Assembly: GCF_040054535.1 (NCBI RefSeq)
Contig: NC_090785.1
Span: forward strand, 14,522,501-14,586,500
Direction of reading: 5' to 3'
Length of the DNA: 64,000 nucleotides
Source: Antennarius striatus
Taxonomy: Eukaryota > Chordata > Actinopteri > Lophiiformes > Antennariidae
Each line of letters starts with the position of its first letter. Position 1 is the first letter of the stretch. Positions 12,901 to 23,135 of the stretch are shown here, piece after piece. A program made the translations under genes and the position numbers. The notes beneath the pieces were generated by a model. It was not told where the DNA came from. It searched no databases and saw only the letters and a program-made list of their open reading frames with translations.

Positions 12901-14911
12901 TTCTCAGAATTATTAAAACTCTTGTAAGCATCTGCAGAGAGAGAGAGAGATCTATTTGTAATATGAAAAAAAAAGAAGATTTTTGATGAATGCAGACAAC
13001 CGTAACCCAAGATTCTTTCTGATTTTCACAAGTTGAACAAAACCAAAACGCAGGCTTCACCACCTGTTTACTGGTATTAACAGATCAAGGGAAAGGAAGA
13101 CTGCGGGCAGGTACACATACATGTAGCCAATCTTGTTGAGGTGTGTTTTGTTCAAATACACACCTCCTTTCTGAGACCTTGTGTTATGAGCGCTAAAAAG
13201 AAATGTTCCAGATGATCACTTGATGAACCATTCAATTTAAGAGAACGGCAAGTGACAGAGTAGCCCCAAAGACTCCTTCTGGGAATTTTGGTTGGAATGT
13301 GATTACAAATCCTGAAACGACCGTGATAGAAGCTGCTGGGGGGGGGAAGGCGAGTTCAAGCAGCTGATCACACAAAGCTCAGCCAGAGAATATCTCTGCT
13401 ACCACTCAAGATTCACTGCCTGAGATACAGTAGGCTAAAGGGAACGCTATCTCTCCATATCCTTCTTCATGAAAGAAAAAGCACAATTGGGTATAATCAT
13501 AAGACTCCACAAGCTGTGCCACAGCGTGAGTCCTTTTGAAAGCCTATGTATGTTCATTAGAGTCATCTTTGACCACAAGATGATCTCTCAGGCTTTGTGT
13601 TCATCATACTGTAATTTATTTTGCAAGCCACAGATGAGCCTCTGCTGTAATCTTTAAGGAGTTTCAGGTTGGGATTACTTCGTGGAAGTTGAGAGCATTT
13701 CGATTCAATCACCTCAGCGACATCCTGTGTTCGTGGCTGCACTGTGGGACCGTGACTGGAGCAATGAAACTGTTCAAAAAATTTTACCCATAGGGATCGA
13801 TAAAGTAGTGCGATTCTGAATGTAGATGCTCCATTAATGGTAAAACATACAGTGAATGGTAAAAGGGCCCAAACTGGCCCTGGTCCTCTGTGACTGAGAG
13901 CCCAAATCCTCCTCCAGCTGGCTCTGGTCGCTGTAGCCACATCATTTAGATAGTTGCTCAGTTGGGGGGCGTGGGCGTGTGACAGACAATGAATCAAAGT
14001 GCTATCGGGAATCAATTATAAACCAATGTGCTTTAGGTGTCAGAATGTGAAGTGATCACAATGACAGCTTTATAGGAAAAACTAAGACTGACAGTCTAGT
14101 CTATCCCGGAGATAATTCACTGATAATGACCAAACGACTCTGGTGCTTTGCATTATTACTGCAGATAATACAATACAGCCCAGTATCTTATTCTTGTTTC
14201 TTTTCAAACTTTTACCTATTGATGAAGAAACATTGCATATGGTTGGACAGGTTGCACATACAAGTGCACAGGAAGCATTTAGTCAAGAAATAACAATGTG
14301 AATACGGAGCAAAAGTGTGGCTTAATACAAAGGTTTTGGTCATTTCTTTTTAAATCTAGACACAGGTCCTTTGTCTCCAGAGCGAGAGGTTGTCTCCTAC
14401 CTGTCACTGAGACTATTACTTTATTATCAAATGTTCTATTTAACCCATCAAACACCAAACCAACGCGTGAATTGAGAATCTTCATTATGGAGGATCTCTA
14501 AAAAAAAATATGAATGACTTGATGATGGTTCTGATCGGAAGCCATTCAAATCATCGCCCCTTAATTTCTGCACCCTATTTGTTGTTAAAGGCTACATTAC
14601 CGCTGATAAATAAACATTACACATTAATAATCACATGAGCGGAGACGCGGCAGGTGATAACGCTCGTTCGGAGTCGCTCCCCGGGAATCACGCTCATCTC
14701 CGCCGTGATGGGAGCGCGTCTCTGTAGACAAACCACAAGCAGCCATGTGGCTGCTCTGATGGCTATCTTTCTTTCTTTTCTTTCTTTTCTTTCTTTCACA
14801 CGGACACACTCGTTCGGGTGCACTAAAAAACAAAAAACAAAAAAAACAACAACTCACAATTGACACATTAATAGCCTCACCTATTAAAGGTTTAGGTGTC
14901 GTGTTCCCCAT
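6667..14911 (-). CDS. neurl1b: neuralized E3 ubiquitin protein ligase 1B, six coding exons
   Basis: Exons, in transcript order: 14911-14881, 11443-11199, 11122-10789, 9295-8549, 7992-7867, 6914-6667. Together they make 1731 nt, 576 residues, and all phases close. The protein starts MGNTTPKP, a likely N-myristoylation signal as in NEURL1. NHR domain 1 covers about 50-204 ([36 protein letters not shown]), a Ser/Thr-rich linker about 264-283, NHR domain 2 about 298-452 ([17 protein letters not shown]), and a C3HC4 RING about 524-563 with Cys524, Cys527, Cys539, His541, Cys545, Cys548, Cys560 and Cys563. Family knowledge: these RING E3s ubiquitinate Notch ligands such as Jagged/Delta and promote their endocytosis. 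The 1B rather than 1A call rests on the dusp1-ergic1 synteny and on the linker and tail text [17 protein letters not shown]. It is slightly longer than recalled human NEURL1B (about 555 residues). Confidence 0.95.
6842..6855 (+). promoter_or_regulatory. CTCF-like motif inside the neurl1b RING exon
   Basis: CCAGCAGGTGGCAG matches the CTCF core consensus CCASYAGRKGGCRS at every position on the plus strand. It overlaps the codons for ELPPAG, so chance from coding content is possible. Confidence 0.35.
7867..7992 (-). CDS. neurl1b: neurl1b coding exon 5
   Basis: Acceptor GTTGTCACACAG|GA. The donor CTGG|GTTGGT is weak (T at +3) but is required to give the SESSL-V-TAPSS junction. It encodes residues 453-494, a Ser-rich acidic linker with [10 protein letters not shown] that joins NHR2 to the RING. 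Confidence 0.85.
8549..9295 (-). CDS. neurl1b: neurl1b coding exon 4
   Basis: The largest exon, 747 nt. Acceptor CTCCACTGCAG|AA; donor TTAG|GTAATC. It encodes residues 204-452: the end of the NHR1 region, an Asn/Gln/Ala patch ([13 protein letters not shown]), a Ser/Thr-rich linker, and all of NHR2, ending at RLRIL. Confidence 0.95.
10789..11122 (-). CDS. neurl1b: neurl1b coding exon 3
   Basis: Acceptor TTCCCTAACTGTAG|GTG; donor CTTG|GTGAGC. It encodes the rest of NHR1 (residues 93-203), with [11 protein letters not shown] and [13 protein letters not shown]. The intron before it is only 76 bases (11123-11198). Confidence 0.95.
11199..11443 (-). CDS. neurl1b: neurl1b coding exon 2
   Basis: Acceptor CCCAAAG|AT after a pyrimidine tract; donor GAGAAG|GTACGC, phase 0. 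Encodes residues 11-92, including the start of NHR1 with [10 protein letters not shown] and [19 protein letters not shown]. Confidence 0.9.
11444..14880 (-). other. neurl1b: neurl1b intron 1
   Basis: A 3.4 kb intron separating the tiny first coding exon from the NHR exons. It contains a C-rich run at 12541-12548, a GA tract near 12935-12951, and a TTTC-rich tract at 14769-14798. No other exon was recognised. Confidence 0.7.
14881..14911 (-). CDS. neurl1b: neurl1b coding exon 1
   Basis: Encodes [10 protein letters not shown] plus the first base of codon 11. The start ATG (14911-14909) has A at -3 and is followed by Gly2. The donor is G|GTGAGG. Reading past the donor gives an unrelated tail, so splicing to 11443 is required; it yields Asp11 and continues in frame. 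Confidence 0.85.
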
Positions 14912-15200
14912 TATATTCAGAGATTTGTCGCTGACAAGTTAAATCCGGATGCAATATTCCTCTGTCCATCCGGGTGTCCTCGGTCTGATGAGTATCTGCC
15001 TGGAACCAGTTCACTTGGAGCACCAGCGCTTCCCAAACGCGCTGTATCGCCCAGCTGAAGCGTGGAGACGCTGTTGTTAATGTCAAAGCCCGAGCGGCTG
15101 CGCCAGGCAGTCACCTCCGACTGGCGCACAGCAGCCCCCTCCTTCCTCCAGGACGGGCTCCCCTCTGCTCGCCTTTAAAGAAACAGTAAGCGGAGATCCC
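14912..15200 (-). promoter_or_regulatory. neurl1b: neurl1b 5' UTR and CpG-rich promoter
   Basis: Upstream of the neurl1b ATG, GC content and CpG frequency rise sharply (CGCTGTATCGCCCAGC, GCCCGAGCGGCTGCGCC), as expected for a CpG promoter. TTTAAA on the minus strand near 15174 could serve as a weak TATA-like element. The transcription start cannot be placed. Confidence 0.5.
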
Positions 15201-16143
15201 CCCCCCCCCCCCCTCCAGAGCATCACCGAGCCTCCAAAGCAGTCATTACTGAAGCCCAGTCACCGCTTAGCCTGTGGGAATAACATCAGAGTCGATGCAT
15301 AGCCCACATGAGGACGACTTTGAGAGCGCAAATGTATGACAAAGGCTCAAAGACACTTCATGGTGTGAAAAAACATAAGTTGTCGTTTTTAACTTAATTA
15401 TATTTTATCAGTAAGGATTCAGTAGGTGTAAGATATTATTGATCACATCAGAGTCCTCTTTGGTCAGCTCTTTCATCTCTATCTGTTGGTGTAATAGATG
15501 AGTGGACAGTTTTGATGAGATTCCATAAGGAAATCCCCTGTTCTCCTGCTCTATCCTCTGCCCTCCCACAGCCTTGACTGCTGGGCTTCTCTCAAGCTGC
15601 TTCCTGTCTACTGGACCACAGTGCTCTCTGTGGAGGCCTGGGGGGTTTTGTAGGACTGAGATCATGAGTATAAGGAGTGCCGGGACGCTAACCTATTGTA
15701 ATGGATCGTAAGCCTGAGTTGGTGTAGCAGCTGTTTGTCAAATAAACTTAAAAAAATTAACTGTTTAAGAAGCAAAGATGCATAAAAAATGTGGATGTTT
15801 GCATGTAAACACAGATGTTAGTCCACTTCTGGTTAGCGTATCGTGAGTCAGAGATCTCAGACTGAAGAAAATCCACTTCTGAGTTTCCAGTAACGAAATG
15901 GCCATGTACATTCTATTTCAGCTCAACTCAGAAGTCATGTGATGCGTGGCGTATGAGTCAATATAGACTGAAACTAAATATAACCGAAACCAAAAAATAT
16001 TTATCTTCACTTCATCAATGCTGTTTGTTTTAGCAGGATATGGTGGCTCCTCACATGACCCTCCATTGAATGGTGTTTGGGGTGAAGATCAGCAGATGCA
16101 ACCCCCCTCCCCTCCCACCCGTGCAAAAACACAAACACACACA

Positions 16144-16184
<41 letters not shown>

Positions 16185-19100
16185 GCACACACACGCACAC
16201 ACACACACACACAAAGAAAGAAAGGAAGCAAGAAAGAAAGAAAGACGTGCCATGGCAGGGGATTAACAGAGGAAGAGAATATGAGGCCACGATGGAGTCT
16301 GCAATCAAGCTTTCCCTGTAAACACAGCAGAGCTGCAGTAACAAGTGCGGCTTCCCTTGATTCCTGCTTTACTGACTGAATATGGGGTGTTAATGAAACC
16401 ACAATGATTGCTGCTCTGAATTTAATCCAAAGACTGGGAACTGCAATTTCAGGATAATTTCCAGCACAGTCATTTGAGACACTATTGGAAATCTGAGGAA
16501 ATACTCAACACTTCAGAAAACTATTTAAGAAATTATTTTGGGGAAAAGTGTAATTAATAACTCTCTGCCAGTAAAAACTAACAGCATTTTAAAATCTGTA
16601 ATAATGATATCTTCTCACATTTAACCAGCCAAATCCTCTGATGTCTGCCAGGGCTAATTATGATAGACGCAAGGGAGAAGGACAATGATCAATACAAGTG
16701 CATTACTAATGTTACAACAGCGTTTCTCCACCTGTCCTCAGTAGGTTATGCTGTGAAAGTGTGTTAAATGTCAAAAATAGGTTTGAAAACATGTGTTTTG
16801 TATCTCTGTGATGATCAGAGAACCATTCTAGTCTGTCAGGGGTGATGAGAGGCTAACACAGATCTAAAGATTACAACTCAGTTTCTTGTTTCAAAGCAAA
16901 GAAAGGTTTGAAAAACTGAGTTATATAGAGAATGATGGCAGAACTGCAGTGGTGGCACTTGAAAATTTCTGGTACGTACTCTTTCTTTTTTAAACTTCTC
17001 CAAACCATGTCTTATCATTTATTTTGATGAGAAGCCTTGTCAATAACCATATTGAACCGGCCAGCTCCACAAAGGAACACCAGAGCTGAGCTCTGAGGCC
17101 ACATACAGTAGTTTTTCAGCCAAGGTAAGGATGTCTTCTTCATCGTTTTTTGTTTTATTGTTCAGGGCAATGAGACCTGATGCATAAAAGTGTTCCTCAT
17201 GTAAGCACATGAATAGGTAAAGTTTCCTTCTCCCCAGAAGGTTCTTAGTTCTTAGTTTAATTCATACAGTTGGCCCAAACCCTTTGCCTGTGATAGCCAG
17301 CGGACCACCATGTGTAGCACTAAACTAATATGCGCTGCTCAGCCCGAGTTAATTGACTTGCATACAAAACTTCCTGCACTACAGACTCTCATCATGTGTC
17401 ACATGTAAATGAACATTGCACTGGGGGTTCAGCAGTCAGACAATGTTATGTCATATGTTCATTTTAATGTAAGACTTTTTTTTTTTTCCAAACAAGACCA
17501 TGAGTATTTCCTGTGTACTTCATGGAAATCACAGATGACTTGTGGTAGCGTTGTGGTGATTGATTGACCCGCCTTTGGGGTTAAATCCAGAGGATATCAC
17601 CAAGATAACTTATCAGACTGTTGGTCTATCGAAGCCCTTTGAGTATTTTGTTACTACTGGAATGACCGATCAGCTAACGTAGCACTACACAGCTAACTCA
17701 GTGAAGTAGAAAATCTACTGAAAATGTCCTTTTATGTTTGTTTGTTATACTGTAGTATTAAGGGACTATTATGCAGCGTTCATACCCTTTATACGCCTCA
17801 CTAATAGCAGATACACAATATCTGGTGAGGACACATGCAGATGTGCCGGACCTGACTAATCTTTGGCAAAAGGGTTGATGTAAGGGGAGTTGAGCACTGC
17901 ATGGTTTTGACTAATCCATTTCCACCATGGCAGCTGTGTCACAATTTCTGTTGTTACAGCTACACTAAAATATGCTTCCGCAAGCCTTTGAGACAAGAAT
18001 AAAGGAAATGCAGTCATGGAATCCAGTTCATTTCTGATCAGCACTTACCTAACTTGACAGCTTTATAGGACTTTCTCAAGCCTAGTGCATCCCTATGGAT
18101 AAACCAATTGGGTTGAAGTTCCTTATGCAAATTCAGATACCAATTTTAATTCAGTAACAGGAGCTGCCAGTCATCTCCTGTCGTGGATCATCTTCTTCCA
18201 TCAACCTGAAATTCAACAGTAGATCATGTATTCATACAGTGGAGCTTTATGGCTGTCTCCTCCCAATTAAGTCAAAACCCCCCCGAACCTCAGCCGTGGG
18301 CCCTGGACACTGTTAGCATCGATACGTCAGTCTGATTACTCCGGCAGGATGACAGAAGCAGGACTGCCTCTGGAGGTTGGTGTGAGGACAGACGGACCCG
18401 TATTGCTGGATGAGCTTCTCAACTCATGTACAAACAGAATTAACATTTTTTTGCTTCAAGCGTGAACTAATTTTACAACTGCGCATGTTGAGTAAAACTG
18501 ACATGTGAAAATGATTCAAATGTGATTTACACCAATTAAACTGGGTACAGGACACACGGTATAGCACACTGTATAACAGTTACATGTAATTTTGTTTAAT
18601 TGGATGCAAATGGTAATGCTTTGCTCTAAAATGAACCATAATGCATGCTGGCCTCATTTTGTGTATCAAGCATCTGTGATGCAGCTATCTCTAGAGGGCC
18701 CCTACGGAGAATAAAGTTATTTCCAGAGAAGGAGTGCAGACATGCCTTGTTTGCTCAAGGAAACTTGGCCCACAACACAGCAACTGCTGCCATGCAGAGG
18801 AGCACAATGACTGGTCTTTGGACAGCAACGTGTTACTTTTGCAGTATTATTATTCTTAGGCTTCAAAAGCAGCAAAGAAATGCTGAGCAGATGGTTGTTT
18901 GTATGCGGTGGTCTCAGTGTCATTGGAGGGCTCCTGTCCAAACCCAAGCCACTGATCTAATGGTTGAAGTGAGTCATACCCACCTTCAATGTGAACACAG
19001 CCATCTCCATCAAACACACATGGGCTCACACAATGAACAACATTCATATAACAAAGGTTTTCTGGTCACCCCTTTTTAGATGAAGAATTGTTTTCTACTT

Positions 19101-21290
19101 GAGGGCATTGGCATCTGCTTTCAATGTGTGCCTCTGTTTTTTCATTGGGTAAACTCTAACGTCATTGAAGTCAAGCACCTGCTTTTCTAAAACACAATGA
19201 TCATTCAACTTTTAACAAAGCCATGGTACCAGTAAAGTACGTCCCTCCCGTAGATTCTGAGTTGAAAAGTCTTTTCACCAAAGCCGCAGCGTTTAGCATT
19301 TGCCCTTAATTGGAGTCATTTTAGGGGGATTCTTGCCATGTGCTCAGTACCCTCACGGATTTTTCTAATTTCCAAAGTCCTCAGATCATTAGACTGAATG
19401 CTTTGGCTGTCTGGAGAAGACAAAATACATGCATGCTTGGTTTAGGTTCTGCAATTTGACATTTCAGCAAATTAAAAACATTACGATGTGATTCATTGGC
19501 AACAAAGGCTGCTATTGGTATGGGCACAGAACATAGTACTGCAGGAAATAGTTAACTCCTTAATTAATTTGCTTGTTTTAAGAGCCTACTTTTGTTTTCC
19601 TAAGACAATTTAAATTCTTAAAATATTAACAGCAAGCAGAGAAGTGGTAAACGTCAGACTTTTGTTAAAGTTATGTCTATATTATTACTACTTGCCTACA
19701 AATATCTTTGTCTTTCAGTTTTAATCACATCTCTGACTTTTCCTCTGTGTTTTTTGGATTGAGAAAGGAATACTAAAATCCAATTAGATGGAGAGAAAAC
19801 TTGGAGTTTAGTCATTCTTTGCAGTGTAATTAATGAAAATTCTTTTTTATATCAATAACAGATATTTGATAAAAGATAAGAAGCACAAGTACAAGAGAAG
19901 TTTGTACTTCTCAACCTTTCAAGAATTAGTTGAAATGTGAATATTTTGTCCACTTTAAATGGAGTAAAATATTAGTTTTCTGTGGTACCATTTCAGTGGA
20001 CAAAATCAGTTAAGCAAAAAATAAATTGACCATAAAATGGATAAAATGTCAATAATTTCCATTGAAGATGCCCTTGTAGAAGACAAATAGGCATCCCCTA
20101 ATGCTAGAAAATGAATGGACCTCCAACTGTCTCTAAATGGTTAAATATGTCATTGTTTCCTGCTCATTTTTATTGCAGAGGTGCAGTAGTTGTTATAGCT
20201 GAGTTGTATAATAAAGCAATTTCAATCTTAGCCACAGTTTTACCATAAACAGATTGCAACTTTGTGTATCCAGTTGCCAGGCTCTTCGTTGAGGTAATTT
20301 TAGCTTGTGTGCTTTATAAGTCGTCATCCTAAATGTTAGATTAAACAATACAGGGTCTCTAATTTTCATGGCAATTTTATAATAGCTTGATTTGCAGACT
20401 TTGCAGTCCAATTTGTTTCATTCATGTTTTATTGGTCTACTGAGCATAACAGTATTGGTATAACACTGTGATCTGGCAATGTTTTCATTTTTATCACATT
20501 TTTGAGGTTTTCCTCGCCCTTTTATATACTTGACAGCAAATAGTACCAGGAAGTGTGGGGTGGATAACAAAAATCCCCAGTAAGAATTTAAAGGGGGATG
20601 TTGCGTCCATGTGGCAGAAGCCCATAGTAAAGTTAATGACAGTAATGACAAAGGACAGATACATAGAGTGAGATGTCATGAATCTCTTGGTTCATTTTCC
20701 AGTAAAGGATGTTAACTCATGATATTATGTAACAGTCCTTGACATCAAATGACCCCTCCAATTCTAAAACAATGGAAACAGGCAGTGGCACTGAAACAGT
20801 TTATCTGGGTATCTTCTCTGCTTGTACTGAGCACTTAAACATATTCCAAGACATCACTAACTGAATGTTGGTCTCAGCTAAAAGCTAAACATCCAGGTTT
20901 TGGAGACGAAACGTGAAAAAGAGTTACAGCTCAATGTTGTTTTAGGCCCCTCTGTCAGTGGGAAACATGCTAAAAATGGCCTTTCAATGCATTTAACGAA
21001 ATGTTCTTACTCCATCTGTTCCATTGTCTTGGTGCTCTCTGCAAAGAGGAGCGGACGCACCACCAAAGGAGATGCAGGAAATACTCTCGGCCCAGAACAA
21101 CACAGCAAAATTCTTCTATCTATTTGCGTAGTGGCTTCAGATACAAGTGAAGCTTAAGTCTAACGCCAAGTAAATCTAGAGTAATATCTGTTGCACAACC
21201 CACATTTAAAAGACTGCATGTGAGGTTAAATTCTTTACCTCTACCAAGCCTGTTCCCTTTTAAAATATTGTTTTTTGATGTGTTTTTTGA
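15201..21290. other. Intergenic, no gene seen
   Basis: A C-homopolymer lies at about 15199-15213 and a CA-rich microsatellite at 16129-16243. The rest is AT-rich DNA with short random frames. I looked at the 144-codon plus frame at 18645-19079 and see no domain or splice context. Confidence 0.5.
16129..16243. repeat. (CA)n with CG interruptions, then GAAA-type repeat
   Basis: An interrupted CA dinucleotide tract (with CAAA and CGCA interruptions) passes directly into AAAG/GAAG purine repeats. It explains the His-Thr and Cys-Val open frames seen over this interval on both strands. Confidence 0.95.
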
Positions 21291-21297
21291 CTTTGTC

Positions 21298-21602
21298 AGG
21301 GTAGCACGGTGGCATAATGAGTAGCCCTGTCGGCCCAGAGCAAGAAGGTTCCAGGTTTGATTCCTTTCTGTGTAGATTTTGTATGTTCTCCCCATGTCTG
21401 TGTGGGTTCCAGGTTCTCTGGCTTCCTCCCACCTCCAAAAACATGTAATTTAGTTGAAATGATCACTCCATAGTCCAAAGCCAGCTGGGATAGGCTTCAG
21501 CAACACCTGTGGCCTGCAAGGCAGAAAAGTGAGTATAGTATAGACGATTATGGTCTTCTCGTCTTCAAAATGATGGATGGATGGATAGATGGATGGATGG
21601 AC
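21298..21602 (+). mobile_element. Fish dispersed repeat (GCACGGTGGC...TGGA-tail type)
   Basis: It begins GGGTAGCACGGTGGC and continues with GTTCCAGGTTTGATTCC, GTATGTTCTCCCCATGTCTG, TGGCTTCCTCCCACCTCC and AGCTGGGATAGGCTTCAGC, and ends in a (TGGA)n tail. This order of phrases is that of a very abundant non-coding retroposon-like repeat in teleost genomes. Internal parts are missing, including the segment normally before AGCTGGGATAGG. The frames over it are not genes. Confidence 0.85.
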
Positions 21603-22049
21603 TTTGACATATAATTCACTGACACTTCCTTCACTGACACTAGAATTCCCTCGGGTGAAAAAGACAAATCTTGGCAACAACGTTTTGAGTACAGACCTAT
21701 ATTGTTTCTTTCCTGAGCACAGCACTCAAGTATTAAAGACACCAAATTAATATGTTCAAGTTCAAAAATGCCCCTTGTTAAAATTCTGAGTGAATTACAA
21801 CAGATGCTAATTAGGCCTCTGCTTGGATTCATTTAGCTGTAACTGCTGCTTCTGAGAACAGGGCTGGCCTCACCGGGACTGTTTTTCGCTGGTTCCAATC
21901 ATAAATCTCATCAAGGACCTTCTTTGTTGTACTTTGAGAACAAGTGTTTGGGTAATATGATTTTTCTTTTGGTGTAGCTCATGAAGCTGTTTTTGTCCAT
22001 TCCTTTTGTCACTGCTCCGATTGCGTAACATCATTGTAATAAAATTTTA

Positions 22050-22455
22050 TGTTTTATAGCTACGCTGATGACACACAGCTGTTTAGGTCACTTGAGCCTG
22101 ATGTTCACAATGTCCTTCATTCTCTGACCACTGGGGTGGCAGAAATAAAAAAATGAAATAATAATAATTCTTGAAAATAAATGAGGACCAAACTGAAATA
22201 CTCCTAGTTGGCCAAAAAGTCAAAAGAGATCGACTCTCTTGCAAACTTCACATCTGTTTCCAAAAGTAAAATGTGAAGTAACATGCCCAGGCATTATTTC
22301 AGACTCTAAAACTGATTTATTTTACACATAAGATGTTATTTTACAGCAGCTCTTTGTCACAAAGACATATTGCCAGAGTAAGGCCATTCGTATCCCATCA
22401 TGCGTTTATTTAAATAGGTTACATTATTTAAAAATCTTTTCACTGGTCTCCAAAA
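22050..22455 (+). mobile_element. LINE reverse-transcriptase remnant (CR1/L2/Rex1-like)
   Basis: Conceptual translation gives SYADDTQLF, with the YADD catalytic box of a non-LTR reverse transcriptase. It is followed by EDQTEILLVGQ and later by a degraded segment equivalent to the usual ..ARVRPF..HAF..RLDY.. region. Several stops and frame changes interrupt it. The order YADDTQL, then (N)EDKTE-like, then ILL(I/V)G is typical of CR1/L2/Rex1-type LINEs of fish. It is non-functional. Confidence 0.75.
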
Positions 22456-22599
22456 GCAAACAAAAGATAATAATGCTATTGCTCTTTTTTTTTTTTCTGG
22501 AAGAGAGCAGTCAGTCTTTATAGTTTTGAAATGTTCCCTTTTCTTCCACCTTTGTCAGTGGTGACTAAACAGCACAAATGACAGTGATCAGGAATAGGA

Positions 22600-23135
22600 T
22601 GTCATGGTTGTGTTGTTTGCTCCCTCTCCCTCTCTGCAGTGCTGGAGCGTGGCAGGAGGCGGGTCTGGGCTCGTGGGCAGAGTGTGGTCTCCACACCTGA
22701 GCTTCACCAGGCTGGTTACCTGGGGCCTCCGTTCCCCTTTTGTTCAGTGCCAGAACATTTCCAAGTCATACACTACGTGTCTCGCCATGTGGCTGACCTT
22801 GTCTCCTGCCACACGTTCCAGCTACTTAGCTTTCGTTCCAGTGATTCTCTTGTTTCTTGGTGAACACGAGTATTCCTCTGAGTAAGGTGATTTTCCGTTG
22901 TTACTTTGTTAGCTAGAGTTATTTCTCAATCGGTGATTTTCTGTTGTTACTTTGTTCGTCAAGTTCTTCCCTTGAAGGTGATTTTCTGTTGTTACCTTTT
23001 TAGTTTAGCCTTTCCCTAGTGAGTGATTTCCTGATTTTACTTTGTGCTTAATAAACTGTTCACTCTTGTGCTCTGCATGCAGGTTCCTGGCCTTGCTTTT
23101 GCTTCGCAGCGCACAACACAGGAAGGTGTTATGGG
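22600..23135 (+). mobile_element. LTR-like or nonautonomous retroelement remnant
   Basis: It starts TGTCATGGTTGTGTTGTTTGC and has a CT-rich leader ending CTCTGCAG. It carries a minisatellite (separate entry), an AATAAA at 23050-23055, and ends with CTCTGCATGCAGGTTCCTGGCC and an ACACAGGAAGG segment. TGTCA at the start plus a poly(A) signal near the end resembles a solo LTR of a fish retroelement. The boundaries and class are inferred from memory, and no target-site duplication was established. Confidence 0.4.
22886..23064 (+). repeat. Minisatellite, about four copies of a 44-46 bp unit
   Basis: Copies begin at 22886, 22932, 22977 and about 23021, each opening with a version of GGTGATTTTCTGTTGTTACT and then diverging. 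The last copy runs into the AATAAA of the surrounding element, so it appears to be internal to that element. Confidence 0.8.

Noticed and set aside
14769-14798. TTTC-rich tract as a splice pyrimidine tract for an alternative neurl1b exon
   Set aside because: It lies just inside intron 1 beyond the donor, on the wrong strand for a neurl1b acceptor.
18645-19079. 144-codon plus frame between neurl1b and dusp1
   Set aside because: No domain or composition signal of a gene; overlapping minus frames are equally open.
21340-21365. tRNA B-box-like GGTTCCAGGTTTGATTCC
   Set aside because: It is part of the dispersed fish repeat; no acceptor stem or cloverleaf could be built around it.
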